Of a DNA stretch of 64,000 nucleotides, positions 43,906-52,909 are shown in pieces. Origin of the DNA: JAKITW01 sp041598875 (GTDB lineage Bacteria; Desulfobacterota; Desulfobulbia; Desulfobulbales; BM004). How positions within the stretch are numbered: position 1 is the first letter of the stretch; each line of letters opens with the position of its first letter. A program made the translations under genes and the position numbers. Where the stretch lies: contig JBFHXP010000001.1 in NCBI GenBank assembly GCA_041598875.1, forward strand, positions 42,120-106,119, in the 5' to 3' direction. The notes beneath the pieces are model-generated. The model ran no database searches. It was not told where the DNA came from and saw only the letters and a program-made list of their open reading frames with translations.

Positions 43906-44096
43906 GAGAATGTCGAATATCGAACAAGGAATTTCGAATCATGAAGTTTATTACGGCCTGTGGTTGCTTTTTTGTCTTTGTCACGGTCTCGACGTTTCGA
44001 ATGAAATGAACGGTAGAATCAATCACCGTGCCTCAATAGTGAACTTCCGTCCTCCCTTCGACATTCATTATTCATGATTCGATATTCGATATTCCC
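43906..44096. repeat. Family A element with inverted ends
   Basis: A left arm beginning GAATGTCGAATATCGAAC (43907..43944) and a right arm ending GATTCGATATTCGATATTC (44056..44095) are inverted relatives around about 110 bases of other sequence, resembling a miniature inverted-repeat element. It fills the gap 43841..44156; no gene is visible there. Confidence 0.65.
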
Positions 44097-44121
44097 ATTT
44101 GCCTTTCCCAAGTTATTTTAT

Positions 44122-44145
44122 GATAAACCCCCGCGGCGCGCGGGG
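44122..44145 (-). terminator. Probable terminator of the fdh-ior operon
   Basis: A 7-bp stem CCCCGCG with a three-base loop just after the exchanger stop; only a short T run (GTTTAT) follows, so it is a moderate candidate. Confidence 0.45.
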
Positions 44146-44156
44146 TGAAGCGCTGA

Positions 44157-45131
44157 CTACTGACCGAAAACAGTGCGCACCAGATAGGCGGTGTAGCCAA
44201 CGTAACAGGCCAGCAGGGCCATGCCTTCAAAACGGTTGATCCGTCCAGCCCCTCCCCGGAACCCATAGCCGATGAGAAACAGCGAGAGTGTCAGCGCGGC
44301 CATTACCATGATGTCCCGGGAAAAGACCTCCGGCCCCACCGCCAACGGATGAATCACCCCGGCAATGCCGACCACCGCCAGGGTGTTGAAAAGGTTGGAG
44401 CCGAGCACGTTGCCCAGGGCGATGTCATGCTCACCCTTGCGGCTGGCAATGATCGATGACGCAAGTTCCGGGAGGGATGTCCCGACCGCCACGATGGTCA
44501 TGCCGATGATCAGATCGCTCACCCCGAAACCATGGGCGATTTCAACCGCGCCCCAGACCAGGATCCGGGAACTGGCAATCAGGAGGACCAGGCCGACAAC
44601 CAGCCGGATAACCGCCTGCCGCAGCCCGAGGGTACTGACTTCCAGCTCCTGTTCCATCTCACGGCCCAGGGTATCGGCCTTTTTCATCATCCCCTGGCGG
44701 ATGGTCCACCCCATCAGGACCCCAAAGAGACTGAGCAGGACCAAGGCATCGGCCCGGGAGATATCATTATCCCAGAGCTGAAAGGCTGCCAGGCCGGTAA
44801 CCGCGGTCAGAATCGGCAACTCCTTGCGCAACACCTGGGAATGGACGGCAATCGGGCTGATCAGGGCGGTTATCCCGAGGATCAGGGCGATATTGGTAAT
44901 GTTCGAGCCATAGGCATTGCCCAGGGCTATCCCCGGGTTGCCCTGGGACGCGGCAAGGGCGGAGACCACCATCTCCGGGGCCGATGTGCCGAAGCCGACG
45001 ATGACCATGCCGATCAGCAGCGGCGGCATCTTGAAATGACGGGCGGTTGCGGCGGATCCATCCACAAACCGGTCGGCGCTCCAGACCAGAAGGGCCAGGC
45101 CGGAAAGGAGTGCGAGAAAGGGCAGTGTCAT
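44157..45131 (-). CDS. CaCA-family Ca2+/Na+ exchanger (YrbG-like)
   Basis: 324 residues with about ten membrane spans and the two alpha repeats GFGTSAPEMVVSALAA...GNAYGSNITN and AVGTSLPELASSIIAS...GNVLGSNLFN. It moves Ca2+ (or another divalent cation) against Na+ or H+. The start at 45131 follows iorB by 34 bases, with CAGGAG at about 13 bases. It is the last gene of the operon with formate dehydrogenase and IorAB; a link to ion gradients is inference. Confidence 0.88.
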   Translation of the reverse strand: MTLPFLALLSGLALLVWSADRFVDGSAATARHFKMPPLLIGMVIVGFGTSAPEMVVSALAASQGNPGIALGNAYGSNITNIALILGITALISPIAVHSQVLRKELPILTAVTGLAAFQLWDNDISRADALVLLSLFGVLMGWTIRQGMMKKADTLGREMEQELEVSTLGLRQAVIRLVVGLVLLIASSRILVWGAVEIAHGFGVSDLIIGMTIVAVGTSLPELASSIIASRKGEHDIALGNVLGSNLFNTLAVVGIAGVIHPLAVGPEVFSRDIMVMAALTLSLFLIGYGFRGGAGRINRFEGMALLACYVGYTAYLVRTVFGQ

Positions 45132-45165
45132 GAGGGTCTGTTCTCCTGTCCTGCCCTCTCCTTCA

Positions 45166-45750
45166 TCACTTCTGCCTGAATCCCGCGTCAAAGGCCTTGA
45201 GATTGGTCTCGGCAAAATTGCGGTTGGTCCGGGTGCGGATCGTCTCCCGGATGACTTCCGGGGAGACCGGCAACAGGTTGGTTGCGGCCAGGGCCCCGAG
45301 AATTACCATGTTCACCGCCATGACATTGCCGGCCTCCCGGGCCAGGGCCGCTGCATCAAAGGCGGTGAGGCTGCCGACCTTATCACCGATCAGTTTCTCC
45401 AGCTGCCCGGGGTCGGGATACGCGACCTGGCCCACTGCCGCGGCAAAGGGAGGCAGGGGGGCGGTGCTGGTTATCACCGTGGTGTTTTTATTGCATTTGC
45501 CCATGGCCCTGAGGGTTTCCAGGGGTTCAAAACCGGCAAGGATATCCGCCTCTCCGTTGGAGATGAGTGAACTGCCGGCATCGCCGAAAACAATTGCCGA
45601 CTCAACCACTCCGCCGCGCTGGGCCATGCCGTGGATCTCGCTCATCCTGAAGGGACACCCCGCCACAAGAGCAGCCTCGCCAAGGACCTTGGCGGCCAGG
45701 AGGTTCCCCTGGCCACCCACGGCCACGATCATTAATCTGGTCACCTTCAT
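45166..45750 (-). CDS. iorB: Indolepyruvate:ferredoxin oxidoreductase beta subunit
   Basis: 194 residues of the 2-oxoacid:ferredoxin oxidoreductase gamma-type domain (VAVGGQGNLLAAKVLGEAAL, RGGVVESAIVFG). With IorA it oxidises aryl pyruvates (from aromatic amino acids) to acyl-CoA and reduced ferredoxin. Its ATG overlaps the iorA stop by four bases. Confidence 0.92.
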   Translation of the reverse strand: MKVTRLMIVAVGGQGNLLAAKVLGEAALVAGCPFRMSEIHGMAQRGGVVESAIVFGDAGSSLISNGEADILAGFEPLETLRAMGKCNKNTTVITSTAPLPPFAAAVGQVAYPDPGQLEKLIGDKVGSLTAFDAAALAREAGNVMAVNMVILGALAATNLLPVSPEVIRETIRTRTNRNFAETNLKAFDAGFRQK

Positions 45751-47618
45751 ACATCCCCCTTTGCGGCTCTCTCTTTAACTGGCAGAATGGCATTTTCCGG
45801 ACAGACCTGGGCGCACACCGCGCACCCGGTGCATCGGTCAGGATCAATGGCCACCCTCCCCTCCTTGATATAAAAGGCCGGACAGCCGAGCTTATCAATG
45901 CAATCCCGGTGATTTCGGCATCTGTCGCTGACATAAAACGGTTTCATCTGCGGCAGTTTCAGGCTCTTGCCGTAGAGGGTGCAGATCTCCCGGGCGATAA
46001 CCACAGACACCCCTTTGTGGGCAAAGGCCTCTTTCAGGGTCTCAATGCTCTTTTTGAGCTTATAGGGCTGAATCTCCCGGACGCATGCCACTCCCAGGGC
46101 CTCCACCACCTCTTTGATATCGATCCGGCCATAGCCGGAAAGCCCCAATTTCTCCATATCCACTCCGGGATGGGGCTGGTGGCCGGTCATCGCCGTGGTG
46201 CCGTTGTCAAGGATCACCAGGGTGAAATTGTGGTTGTTGAACACCGCGTTGACCAGTCCGGCCATGGCGGAGTGGAAAAAGGTCGAATCACCGCAGAAGG
46301 CGATCACCTTCTTGTCCAGGGTCCGGCTGAATCCAGCGGCAGTGCCGGTGGACGAACCCATGCAGATCAGAAAATCCGCCACCCCGAGGGGCGGCAGCAT
46401 GCCCAGGGTATAGCAGCCGATATCCGTGGGATAGATGACATCGGTCCCTTCCACCGCCTTTTTCACCGCATGAAAGGTGGCCCGGTGGGAGCAGCCGGCG
46501 CACAGGGTGGGAGGCCGGGGCGGCAGGGGGGGAAGATCGGAGAGATCGGGATGGCTCACCGCCACGCCCTGAACATCGAAATAGCGGGCGATCTTCTCCC
46601 TGACCATGGCCGGATCAAATTCAAACAACCGTGAAAAAAGATCTTTCCCCTTGCCGCGGATGGGCAGCATCAACCCCTCTTCCTGGGCCAGGGCCTTGAT
46701 CGCCTCTTCAAGTACCGGTTCCCCTTCTTCAATGACCAGCACCCGGTCGCAGGCGCGGAGAAAATCCTTGATCAGCTTTTCCGGCATGGGGTTATAAAAA
46801 CCGAGGCGAAGAATCCTGGCCCGCCCCTCAAGGTCAAGGTCCCGTACCGCGTCAGAGGCATAGTTATAGCTTACCCCGTTGCAGATGATGCCCCAGGAAC
46901 CGCTGCCCTGGGCAAAGTTGAACGCTGACTGCTCGGCAATACCCATCGCCTTGTCAAGATTGGCAAGCAGACGGACGTGGAGCTGGCGGGAGACCGCCGG
47001 CACCGTGACATAGCGCATCGGGTTGCGGGTGAAATCCCCCCTGGTCTTTGCCGGGCGGATAGCCCCCAGGGAAACAACTGCGGTGGAGTGGTTGATCCGG
47101 GTGGTGGTCCGCAGGATGACCGGCTCCTCGAGCTGTTCGGAAAGCTCGAAGGCCTGGATGGTCATCTCCCGGGCCTCTTCAATGGTCGATGGCTCGAGCA
47201 TGGGAAGACCGGCGAGTTTTGCGTAATAGCGGCTGTCCTGCTCGTTCTGGCTGGAGAACATGAACGGGTCGTCGGCCACCAGAATGACCAGGCCGCCCCG
47301 AACCCCGACATAGGCCAGGGTCATCAAGGCGTCGGCAGCCACATTCATGCCCACATGCTTCATCACGCACATCGCCCGCACCCCGGTATTGGCGGCGGCG
47401 GCAGCCACCTCGAGCGACACCTTTTCATTGACGCTGTATTCGAAATAGAGATCACTCTCCCGGGACATCTGAAAAAAATTCAGAGAGATCTCCGAGGAGG
47501 GCGTGCCCGGATATGCCGCGGCAACCGCCACCCCGGCCTCTATCGCCCCCCTGGCAATGGCCTCATTGCCGAGGAGCAGCATCTTTTTCCCTGGTTCATC
47601 AGTCAATAATTTATGCAT
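45747..47618 (-). CDS. iorA: Indolepyruvate:ferredoxin oxidoreductase alpha subunit
   Basis: 623 residues. N-terminal pyrimidine-binding domain (LLLGNEAIARGAIEAGVAVA, AAYPGTPSSE), a middle domain, a TPP-binding domain (CGDSTFFHSAMAGLVNAVFN, GHQPHPG), and a C-terminal ferredoxin part with two 4Fe-4S motifs, the second CTGCAVCAQVCP. The length is typical. It starts inside the last bases of the GAPDH-like gene (8-base overlap). Confidence 0.94.
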   Translation of the reverse strand: MHKLLTDEPGKKMLLLGNEAIARGAIEAGVAVAAAYPGTPSSEISLNFFQMSRESDLYFEYSVNEKVSLEVAAAAANTGVRAMCVMKHVGMNVAADALMTLAYVGVRGGLVILVADDPFMFSSQNEQDSRYYAKLAGLPMLEPSTIEEAREMTIQAFELSEQLEEPVILRTTTRINHSTAVVSLGAIRPAKTRGDFTRNPMRYVTVPAVSRQLHVRLLANLDKAMGIAEQSAFNFAQGSGSWGIICNGVSYNYASDAVRDLDLEGRARILRLGFYNPMPEKLIKDFLRACDRVLVIEEGEPVLEEAIKALAQEEGLMLPIRGKGKDLFSRLFEFDPAMVREKIARYFDVQGVAVSHPDLSDLPPLPPRPPTLCAGCSHRATFHAVKKAVEGTDVIYPTDIGCYTLGMLPPLGVADFLICMGSSTGTAAGFSRTLDKKVIAFCGDSTFFHSAMAGLVNAVFNNHNFTLVILDNGTTAMTGHQPHPGVDMEKLGLSGYGRIDIKEVVEALGVACVREIQPYKLKKSIETLKEAFAHKGVSVVIAREICTLYGKSLKLPQMKPFYVSDRCRNHRDCIDKLGCPAFYIKEGRVAIDPDRCTGCAVCAQVCPENAILPVKERAAKGDV

Positions 47619-48633
47619 CGGGTCTCCATTCCTTTATGTTGCTCCCGGCTACAAATCCGGCCAGATCCACTATCCGTCGGCTGTAGCCATATTCGTTGTC
47701 GTGCCAGACGACAAGCTTGATCATACCGTCGCAAACCGTGGAAAACTCCGCATCGACAATCGATGAGTGGCTCCGCCCCCGGAAGTCGCAACTCACCAGG
47801 GGCTCATCACTGACCGCGAGAATGTTTTCCATGGCGCCCCGCGAGGCGTGCTCAAGAACATCCAGCACAGACTCACGGGTGGCGGTTCTCCGCGCCTTGA
47901 TCACCAGATCGGCCATATGGACCAGGGGCGAGGGCACCCGCAGGGCAAGGCCGTCAATCCTGCCGGCCAGAGCCGGAAAGATTGAAGCGAGATGGGTGAT
48001 GGCGCTGGTGGCGACCGGGATGATACTCCGGGTCGCCGACCTGGCCTGGCGCAGATCACCTCCCACCGAATCCAGCAGATTCTGGTTGCTGGTATATGAG
48101 TGGAGAAAGGTCACCATCGCCTGCTCAAGCCCAAAGGCCTCATCAATCACCGCGATCACCGGGGCGATCAGGTTGGCGGTACAGCTCGCCCCGCAGACAA
48201 ACCGGTGCCGGGCAGGCTCAAACCGGTGATGATTCACCCCCATGCATATGGTTATGTCGGGATGCCCGGCCGATCCAGCCACAATCACCCGGGAGGCGCC
48301 GGCCGCAAGATGGTCGCGACTCCTGTCGCCCAGACCCGCGCACTCGATAACCATATCAACGCCCAGATCCCTCCAGGGCAACAGGGCGGGTTCTTCCTGT
48401 TCAATGTACTCCACCGCCACGTCATTGACGACCAGCCGTTGCCCGACGGTCTTGACAGAAAGGGGAGAAATCCCATACATGCTGTCATATTTCAGGAGGT
48501 GGGCGCTCTGTTCAATGCGGCAGAGGCTGTTAACCGCAACAAGGCTCAGGTTGTGATTCCGGTGGGAACATATTTCCCGTGCAATCTGCCGGCCAATGCG
48601 ACCGAAACCGTTTATCGCCAAACGGACCGACAT
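47611..48633 (-). CDS. Glyceraldehyde-3-phosphate dehydrogenase-like enzyme
   Basis: 340 residues. LAINGFGRIGRQIAREI is the NAD fold; the active-site Cys is kept in GASCTANLIAPV (C151, canonical ASCTTN) and the catalytic His in FLHSYTSNQNLLD. VVWHDNEYGYSRR at the end is typical. So it is chemically competent, but it differs from glycolytic GAPDH at several normally fixed places (N to G before ASC, TTN to TAN) and may use a different aldehyde, such as erythrose 4-phosphate, or be redox tuned. Its position between formate dehydrogenase and iorA, with overlaps on both sides, is unusual. Confidence 0.85.
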   Translation of the reverse strand: MSVRLAINGFGRIGRQIAREICSHRNHNLSLVAVNSLCRIEQSAHLLKYDSMYGISPLSVKTVGQRLVVNDVAVEYIEQEEPALLPWRDLGVDMVIECAGLGDRSRDHLAAGASRVIVAGSAGHPDITICMGVNHHRFEPARHRFVCGASCTANLIAPVIAVIDEAFGLEQAMVTFLHSYTSNQNLLDSVGGDLRQARSATRSIIPVATSAITHLASIFPALAGRIDGLALRVPSPLVHMADLVIKARRTATRESVLDVLEHASRGAMENILAVSDEPLVSCDFRGRSHSSIVDAEFSTVCDGMIKLVVWHDNEYGYSRRIVDLAGFVAGSNIKEWRPDA

Positions 48634-51600
48634 TACCCCTTGGCATCCTTCAGAACATCAACCCTGACCGCACAGACCTTTGCCTCGGGAATTTTACAGA
48701 AGGGATCAAGGGCATCGTTGGTAAGAAGATTGGCCGCCGCCTCCCGGTAATGAAAGGGGATGAACACCACTCCGGCGCCGATTCTGTCGGTAACCCGGGC
48801 GGCAAGGGTAATTGCCCCACGCCGGGAGGCGGCGCGCACCACCTGACCGTCCTCTATCGCCAACCGCTCGGCATCACCGGTATTTATTTCAATAAAGGGG
48901 CCGGAATCCGCATCCTCAATCACCTGGGAGCGGCGGGTCATGGTACCGGTATGATACTGATAGAGCACCCGGCCGGTGGTAAGGATAAACGGGTACTCCC
49001 CATCCGGTTCCTCCTTTGGCCCCAGTCTCGGTATCTCGGAAAAAAGGCCGACCCCACGGGGGAATTCCTTTTCAAAGAGCACCGGGGTGCCGGGATGATC
49101 CGCTGCCGGGCATGGCCACTGCACCCCCTCTTTTTCAAGGCGGTGGTAGTCGATCCCGGCCAGGGCCGGCCAGGCCAGACCCATTTCGGCAAAGACCTTC
49201 TCCGCCCGCAGGGCCAGGGTCCGGTCCCGTCCCTGGCGATACCTGTAGACCGGCATCACCGCCTGTTCGGGATCCATCGCCGCGGAAATCATTTGAATAA
49301 TGGTCAAATCATCCCGCGCCTCTCCGGGGGAAGAGACCGCCTGGCGGACCCGTTGCACCCTTCGTTCAGTGTTGGTGAAGGTCCCCTCCTTTTCGGCAAA
49401 CGGCGCGGCCGGGAGCACGACATCGGCAAGTTCCGCTGTTTCGGTCATGAAAATATCCTGGACCACCAGAAACTCGACACGCTCAAGGGCCTCGCGCGCA
49501 TGATTGGCATTGGGGTCGCTCAGGGCGGTATTTTCACCCATGATCCATACTGCGGAGATCCGGCCTTCAAGCATTGCCGGGGTCATTTCAGTGGCGGTCA
49601 TCCCCGGAGTGGGGGATAATGGCCCGCCCCACAGTTCCTCAAACCGGAGCCGGGCCGCCTCGTCATCAACCCTCTGGTAGCCGGGAAAAACACCCGGCAG
49701 GCAGCCGGTGTCACAGGCGCCCTGGACATTGTTCTGGCCGCGCAGCGGGTTGAGACCTGCTCCGGTCTTGCCGAAATTTCCGGTCATGAGAACAAGGTTT
49801 GCCAGGGCCCTGACATTATAGGTGCCGGAGGTGTGCTGGGTGATACCCATGGTGTAATAAATCGAACCCCGCTCCGCGCCGGCATAGAGCCGGGCCGCCT
49901 CTTCAATGCTCGCTGCCGGCACCCCGGTTATTCCCTCGGCCCACTCCGGGGTACAGCCAGCGACCGAAGCGGCAAAGGCCTCGAAATTCTCGGTTCTGCT
50001 GGTGATGAAATCCCGGTCAACAAGGTTGTCGCGGATGATAACGTGACAGAGGGCGTTAATCAGGGCGGCATCAGTGCCCGGCTTCTGGCAGAGCCAGACA
50101 TGGGCATGATCGACAAGGGTTATCCGTCGCGGATCCGCCACCAGCAGCTTGGCGCCGCGGCGCAGCGCCTTCTGCATCTGCAGCCAGATAATCGGATGGG
50201 CTGCGGCGGTATTGGAACCGATAACCAGCATGACATCGCTCTGTTCAATACCGGCAATGTCGTTGCTCATTGCCCCGGACCCTAACACGGTGACCAGACC
50301 GGCCACGGTGGGGCTGTGTCAGTAGCGGGCACAATGGTCGACATTATTGGTGCCGATCTGGGTGCGGAAAAATTTCTGAAAGAGGTAATTTTCCTCGCTG
50401 GTACAACGGGCCGAAGCCAGACCGGCAAAGGCGTCCGGCCCCTTTTCGGCACGGATGCGGTGAAACGAGCCGGTTATATAATCCAGGGCCTCTTCCCAGC
50501 CGACCGGTTCAAGGGGGGCGCCTTTTTTCCGCCTGATAAGAGGGGTGGTAAGCCTGTCCGGATGATGGACAAAAGAGAGGCCGAACCGCCCCTTGACGCA
50601 CAGGTTTCCGTAATTAGGCTTTGTATCCGGATCCGCACTCACCTCCATGATGGTGTTGCCCTTTACCTTGAGTAAAACCTGGCATCCGGTTCCGCAATAG
50701 GGGCAGGTCGTACGGATATTCCTGACCGCCTCGTTGATAATCGGGACAATCTGGTCTTTCTTGTTGAGCGCCCCGGTGGAACAGTTGTCCACGCACTTGC
50801 CGCAGGAAACGCATTTCTCATTGAATGTAAGCGAAATACCAACAGCACGTCCCTGATCGTCGAAACCGGTGGCAGAGAGGTCAAGGGCATCGTATTCACA
50901 GGAAGCTACGCAGTTCCGGCAATATATACATTTATTAAGATCAACGGTCATCGCCGGATGGCTTCTCTCCACCGAATACGCCGGAACCGTGCCCATGCCG
51001 GTCTTGTTCAGATTGATGTCATGATCAATGGAGAGGGTTTTCAGCTCGCACCGGTCAAAGGCGTTGCACCCGCAGGAGAGGCAGCGGGCAGCCTCCTTTT
51101 CGGCCATTTTTCTGGAAAAGCCGAGCTTGACCTCGTCAAAATCCTGGACCGCGGTCTCCGGCGGCCGCTCCGGCATCTTTTCCCGCAGCTTTACCCGGAT
51201 CCCCTCAAAATTGCGCAAATCAACGGCATCAAAGGATTTTCCCCGGGTGAAATTAAAACGGCTCTCCGCGGCTGCCTTGGCCTCGCCCATGATATGGGCA
51301 TGAATATTTTCCGCAGCCCGCCTGGCCGATACCACCGCCTGAATAACCGACCGCGGCCCGCTGGCCGCGTCTCCTGCTGCAAAAATCCCCTCAAGATTGG
51401 TCATTGAGGTCCGGGGATTGGCATTAAGGGTGCCGTTGGGCGACAGCTCGATCCGCACCTCCAGCTCATCATCGCCAAACCCTCTGGATGTCGCGACCTG
51501 GCCCACCGAGGTGACCACGGTGTCAACAGGCAGGACATTGGTGGCCCCGGGAATAGGCTCTGCCTGCCTGATCCCGCGGGCATCGGCCTCGCCGAGCTTC

Positions 51601-52805
51601 ATCCGGGTCAACTGTACTTCAAGGCCGCGCGGTACCGATGTTATGGTGGTGGGGCTGGCCATGGTCAGAAACTGGACCCCCTCACGCTCCGCCTCGCGGA
51701 TATTGCGCTGGTTGGCCGGCATTTCAATGGTAGGGCGGGGATAGATCACCGTCACCTCTTCCACGCCGCTGCGCATCAGTGAGCGGGCAGCCTCCATGGC
51801 GACATTGTTGCCGCCGATAACCGCCGCCCTTTTGCCGTAACTCCGACCGCCGCCTTCATTTACTTCCTTGAGAAAGGCGATGGCGCCATATATGCCCGGC
51901 AAGGTGTGGCCCGGTATATCAAGGGATTTATCCTCCGGGGTTCCGATGGCGATCAGGGTGGCGTCAAAACCCTGGTCCTGCAAATCCTGCAAGGTATAGT
52001 CAACGCCCCATTTCTGGCTGAGCCGCACATTGATCCCCAGCCGGAGAATGGTGTTTATCTCGTAATCGAGGACATCTTTGGGAATCTTGTATTCAGGCAG
52101 GCCGTAGCGGAGCATGCCGCCAAGCTTGGGCGCCGCCTCGAATACCGTGACATCATGACCCTTGACGGTCAGATAATATGCCGCTGTCAGGCCGGCGGGG
52201 CCGCCGCCTATTATTGCGATTTTTTTTCCGGTTGCCGGCTCCCGGGAAATTTTCAGGTCAATCTTGTTGGCCATGCACCAGTCGGCCACGAACCGTTTGA
52301 GATGATTGATCGAAACCGCCTCGTCAACCAGAAGCCGGCGGCACCTGGTTTCACAGAAGCGGGGACAGACCCGCCCCACGGAAAAGGGAAAGGGGTTACG
52401 CTCCATGACCAGGCGCAGGGCCTCTTCATACTGGCCCTTGGCCACATGGGCGATATATCCCTGGACATTGATCTGGCCGGGGCAGGTCAGATTGCAGGGC
52501 GCCTTGCAGTCACCGAAATGGGTGGCGGCAAGCACTGCGAGTTTTTCCCGCCGCTGTGCTTTCAGCTTGGCGGAATCGGTGGTAATGACCATGCCCTGCT
52601 CAATCACTGTTGTGCAGGCCCTGACCTCCTGATCCTGGCCCTCGATTTCCACCACGCAAAGCCCGCACGGGATATGGGATTCATCCTCTCCTGCGGAACA
52701 GAGGGTTGGAATGTCAATTTCAGCCCGCCGCGCCGCCTCAAGAATCGTGATTCCCGGCTCAGCTGTTATCTCAAGGTCGTTTATTCGTATATTCATCTTC
52801 AACAC
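48633..52805 (-). CDS. fdhA: Selenocysteine formate dehydrogenase alpha fused to GltD-like flavoprotein
   Basis: One 1390-residue gene. The in-frame UGA at 50319..50321 is read as Sec (U829 in HCARY-U-HSPTVAGL, where FdhA proteins have Cys or Sec). Domain order: [2Fe-2S] ferredoxin (1-80), GltD-type Cys region (CKAPCNLTCP), FAD domain (IAIIGGGPAGLTAA) with NAD(P) site, two 4Fe-4S motifs (CIYCRNCVASC, CVSCGKCVDNC), the FdhA 4Fe-4S motif (CPYCGTGC), then molybdopterin domains and the C-terminal dinucleotide-binding part (NTGDAERLAIEDG). It probably couples formate oxidation or CO2 reduction to NAD(P) and ferredoxin. The GAPDH-like gene starts at its stop (TAATG). Selenocysteine genes selA-D are not in the window. 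Confidence 0.9.
50287..50309 (-). promoter_or_regulatory. SECIS-like hairpin after the UGA of fdhA
   Basis: Nine bases beyond the UGA, the minus strand can fold a 9-bp stem (one mismatch, one wobble) with loop GGTCT, the same loop motif as the E. coli fdhF SECIS that SelB binds. It lies within the reading frame, as bacterial SECIS elements do. Confidence 0.75.
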
Positions 52806-52843
52806 CAGGTTATGTCAGGAAAGGGCCTCCCGAGCAGTTGCAA

Positions 52844-52884
52844 CAGGGGCCGGAGACAAAAAAAGCCTCCGGCCCTGCTTTTTT
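52844..52884. terminator. Strong GC hairpin between por and fdhA
   Basis: An 11-bp arm (CTCCGGCCCTG) with complement around an A-rich loop. A T run follows only on the plus strand; on the minus strand the hairpin has no T tail, so for por it is a partial terminator or processing site at best. Confidence 0.45.
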
Positions 52885-52909
52885 CATGCCGGTTAATCCG
52901 GCCATCTGT

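Noticed and set aside
50319..50321. Premature stop splitting the formate dehydrogenase gene into two.
   Set aside because: The UGA is at the Sec position, the frame continues without shift, and a SECIS-like hairpin follows.
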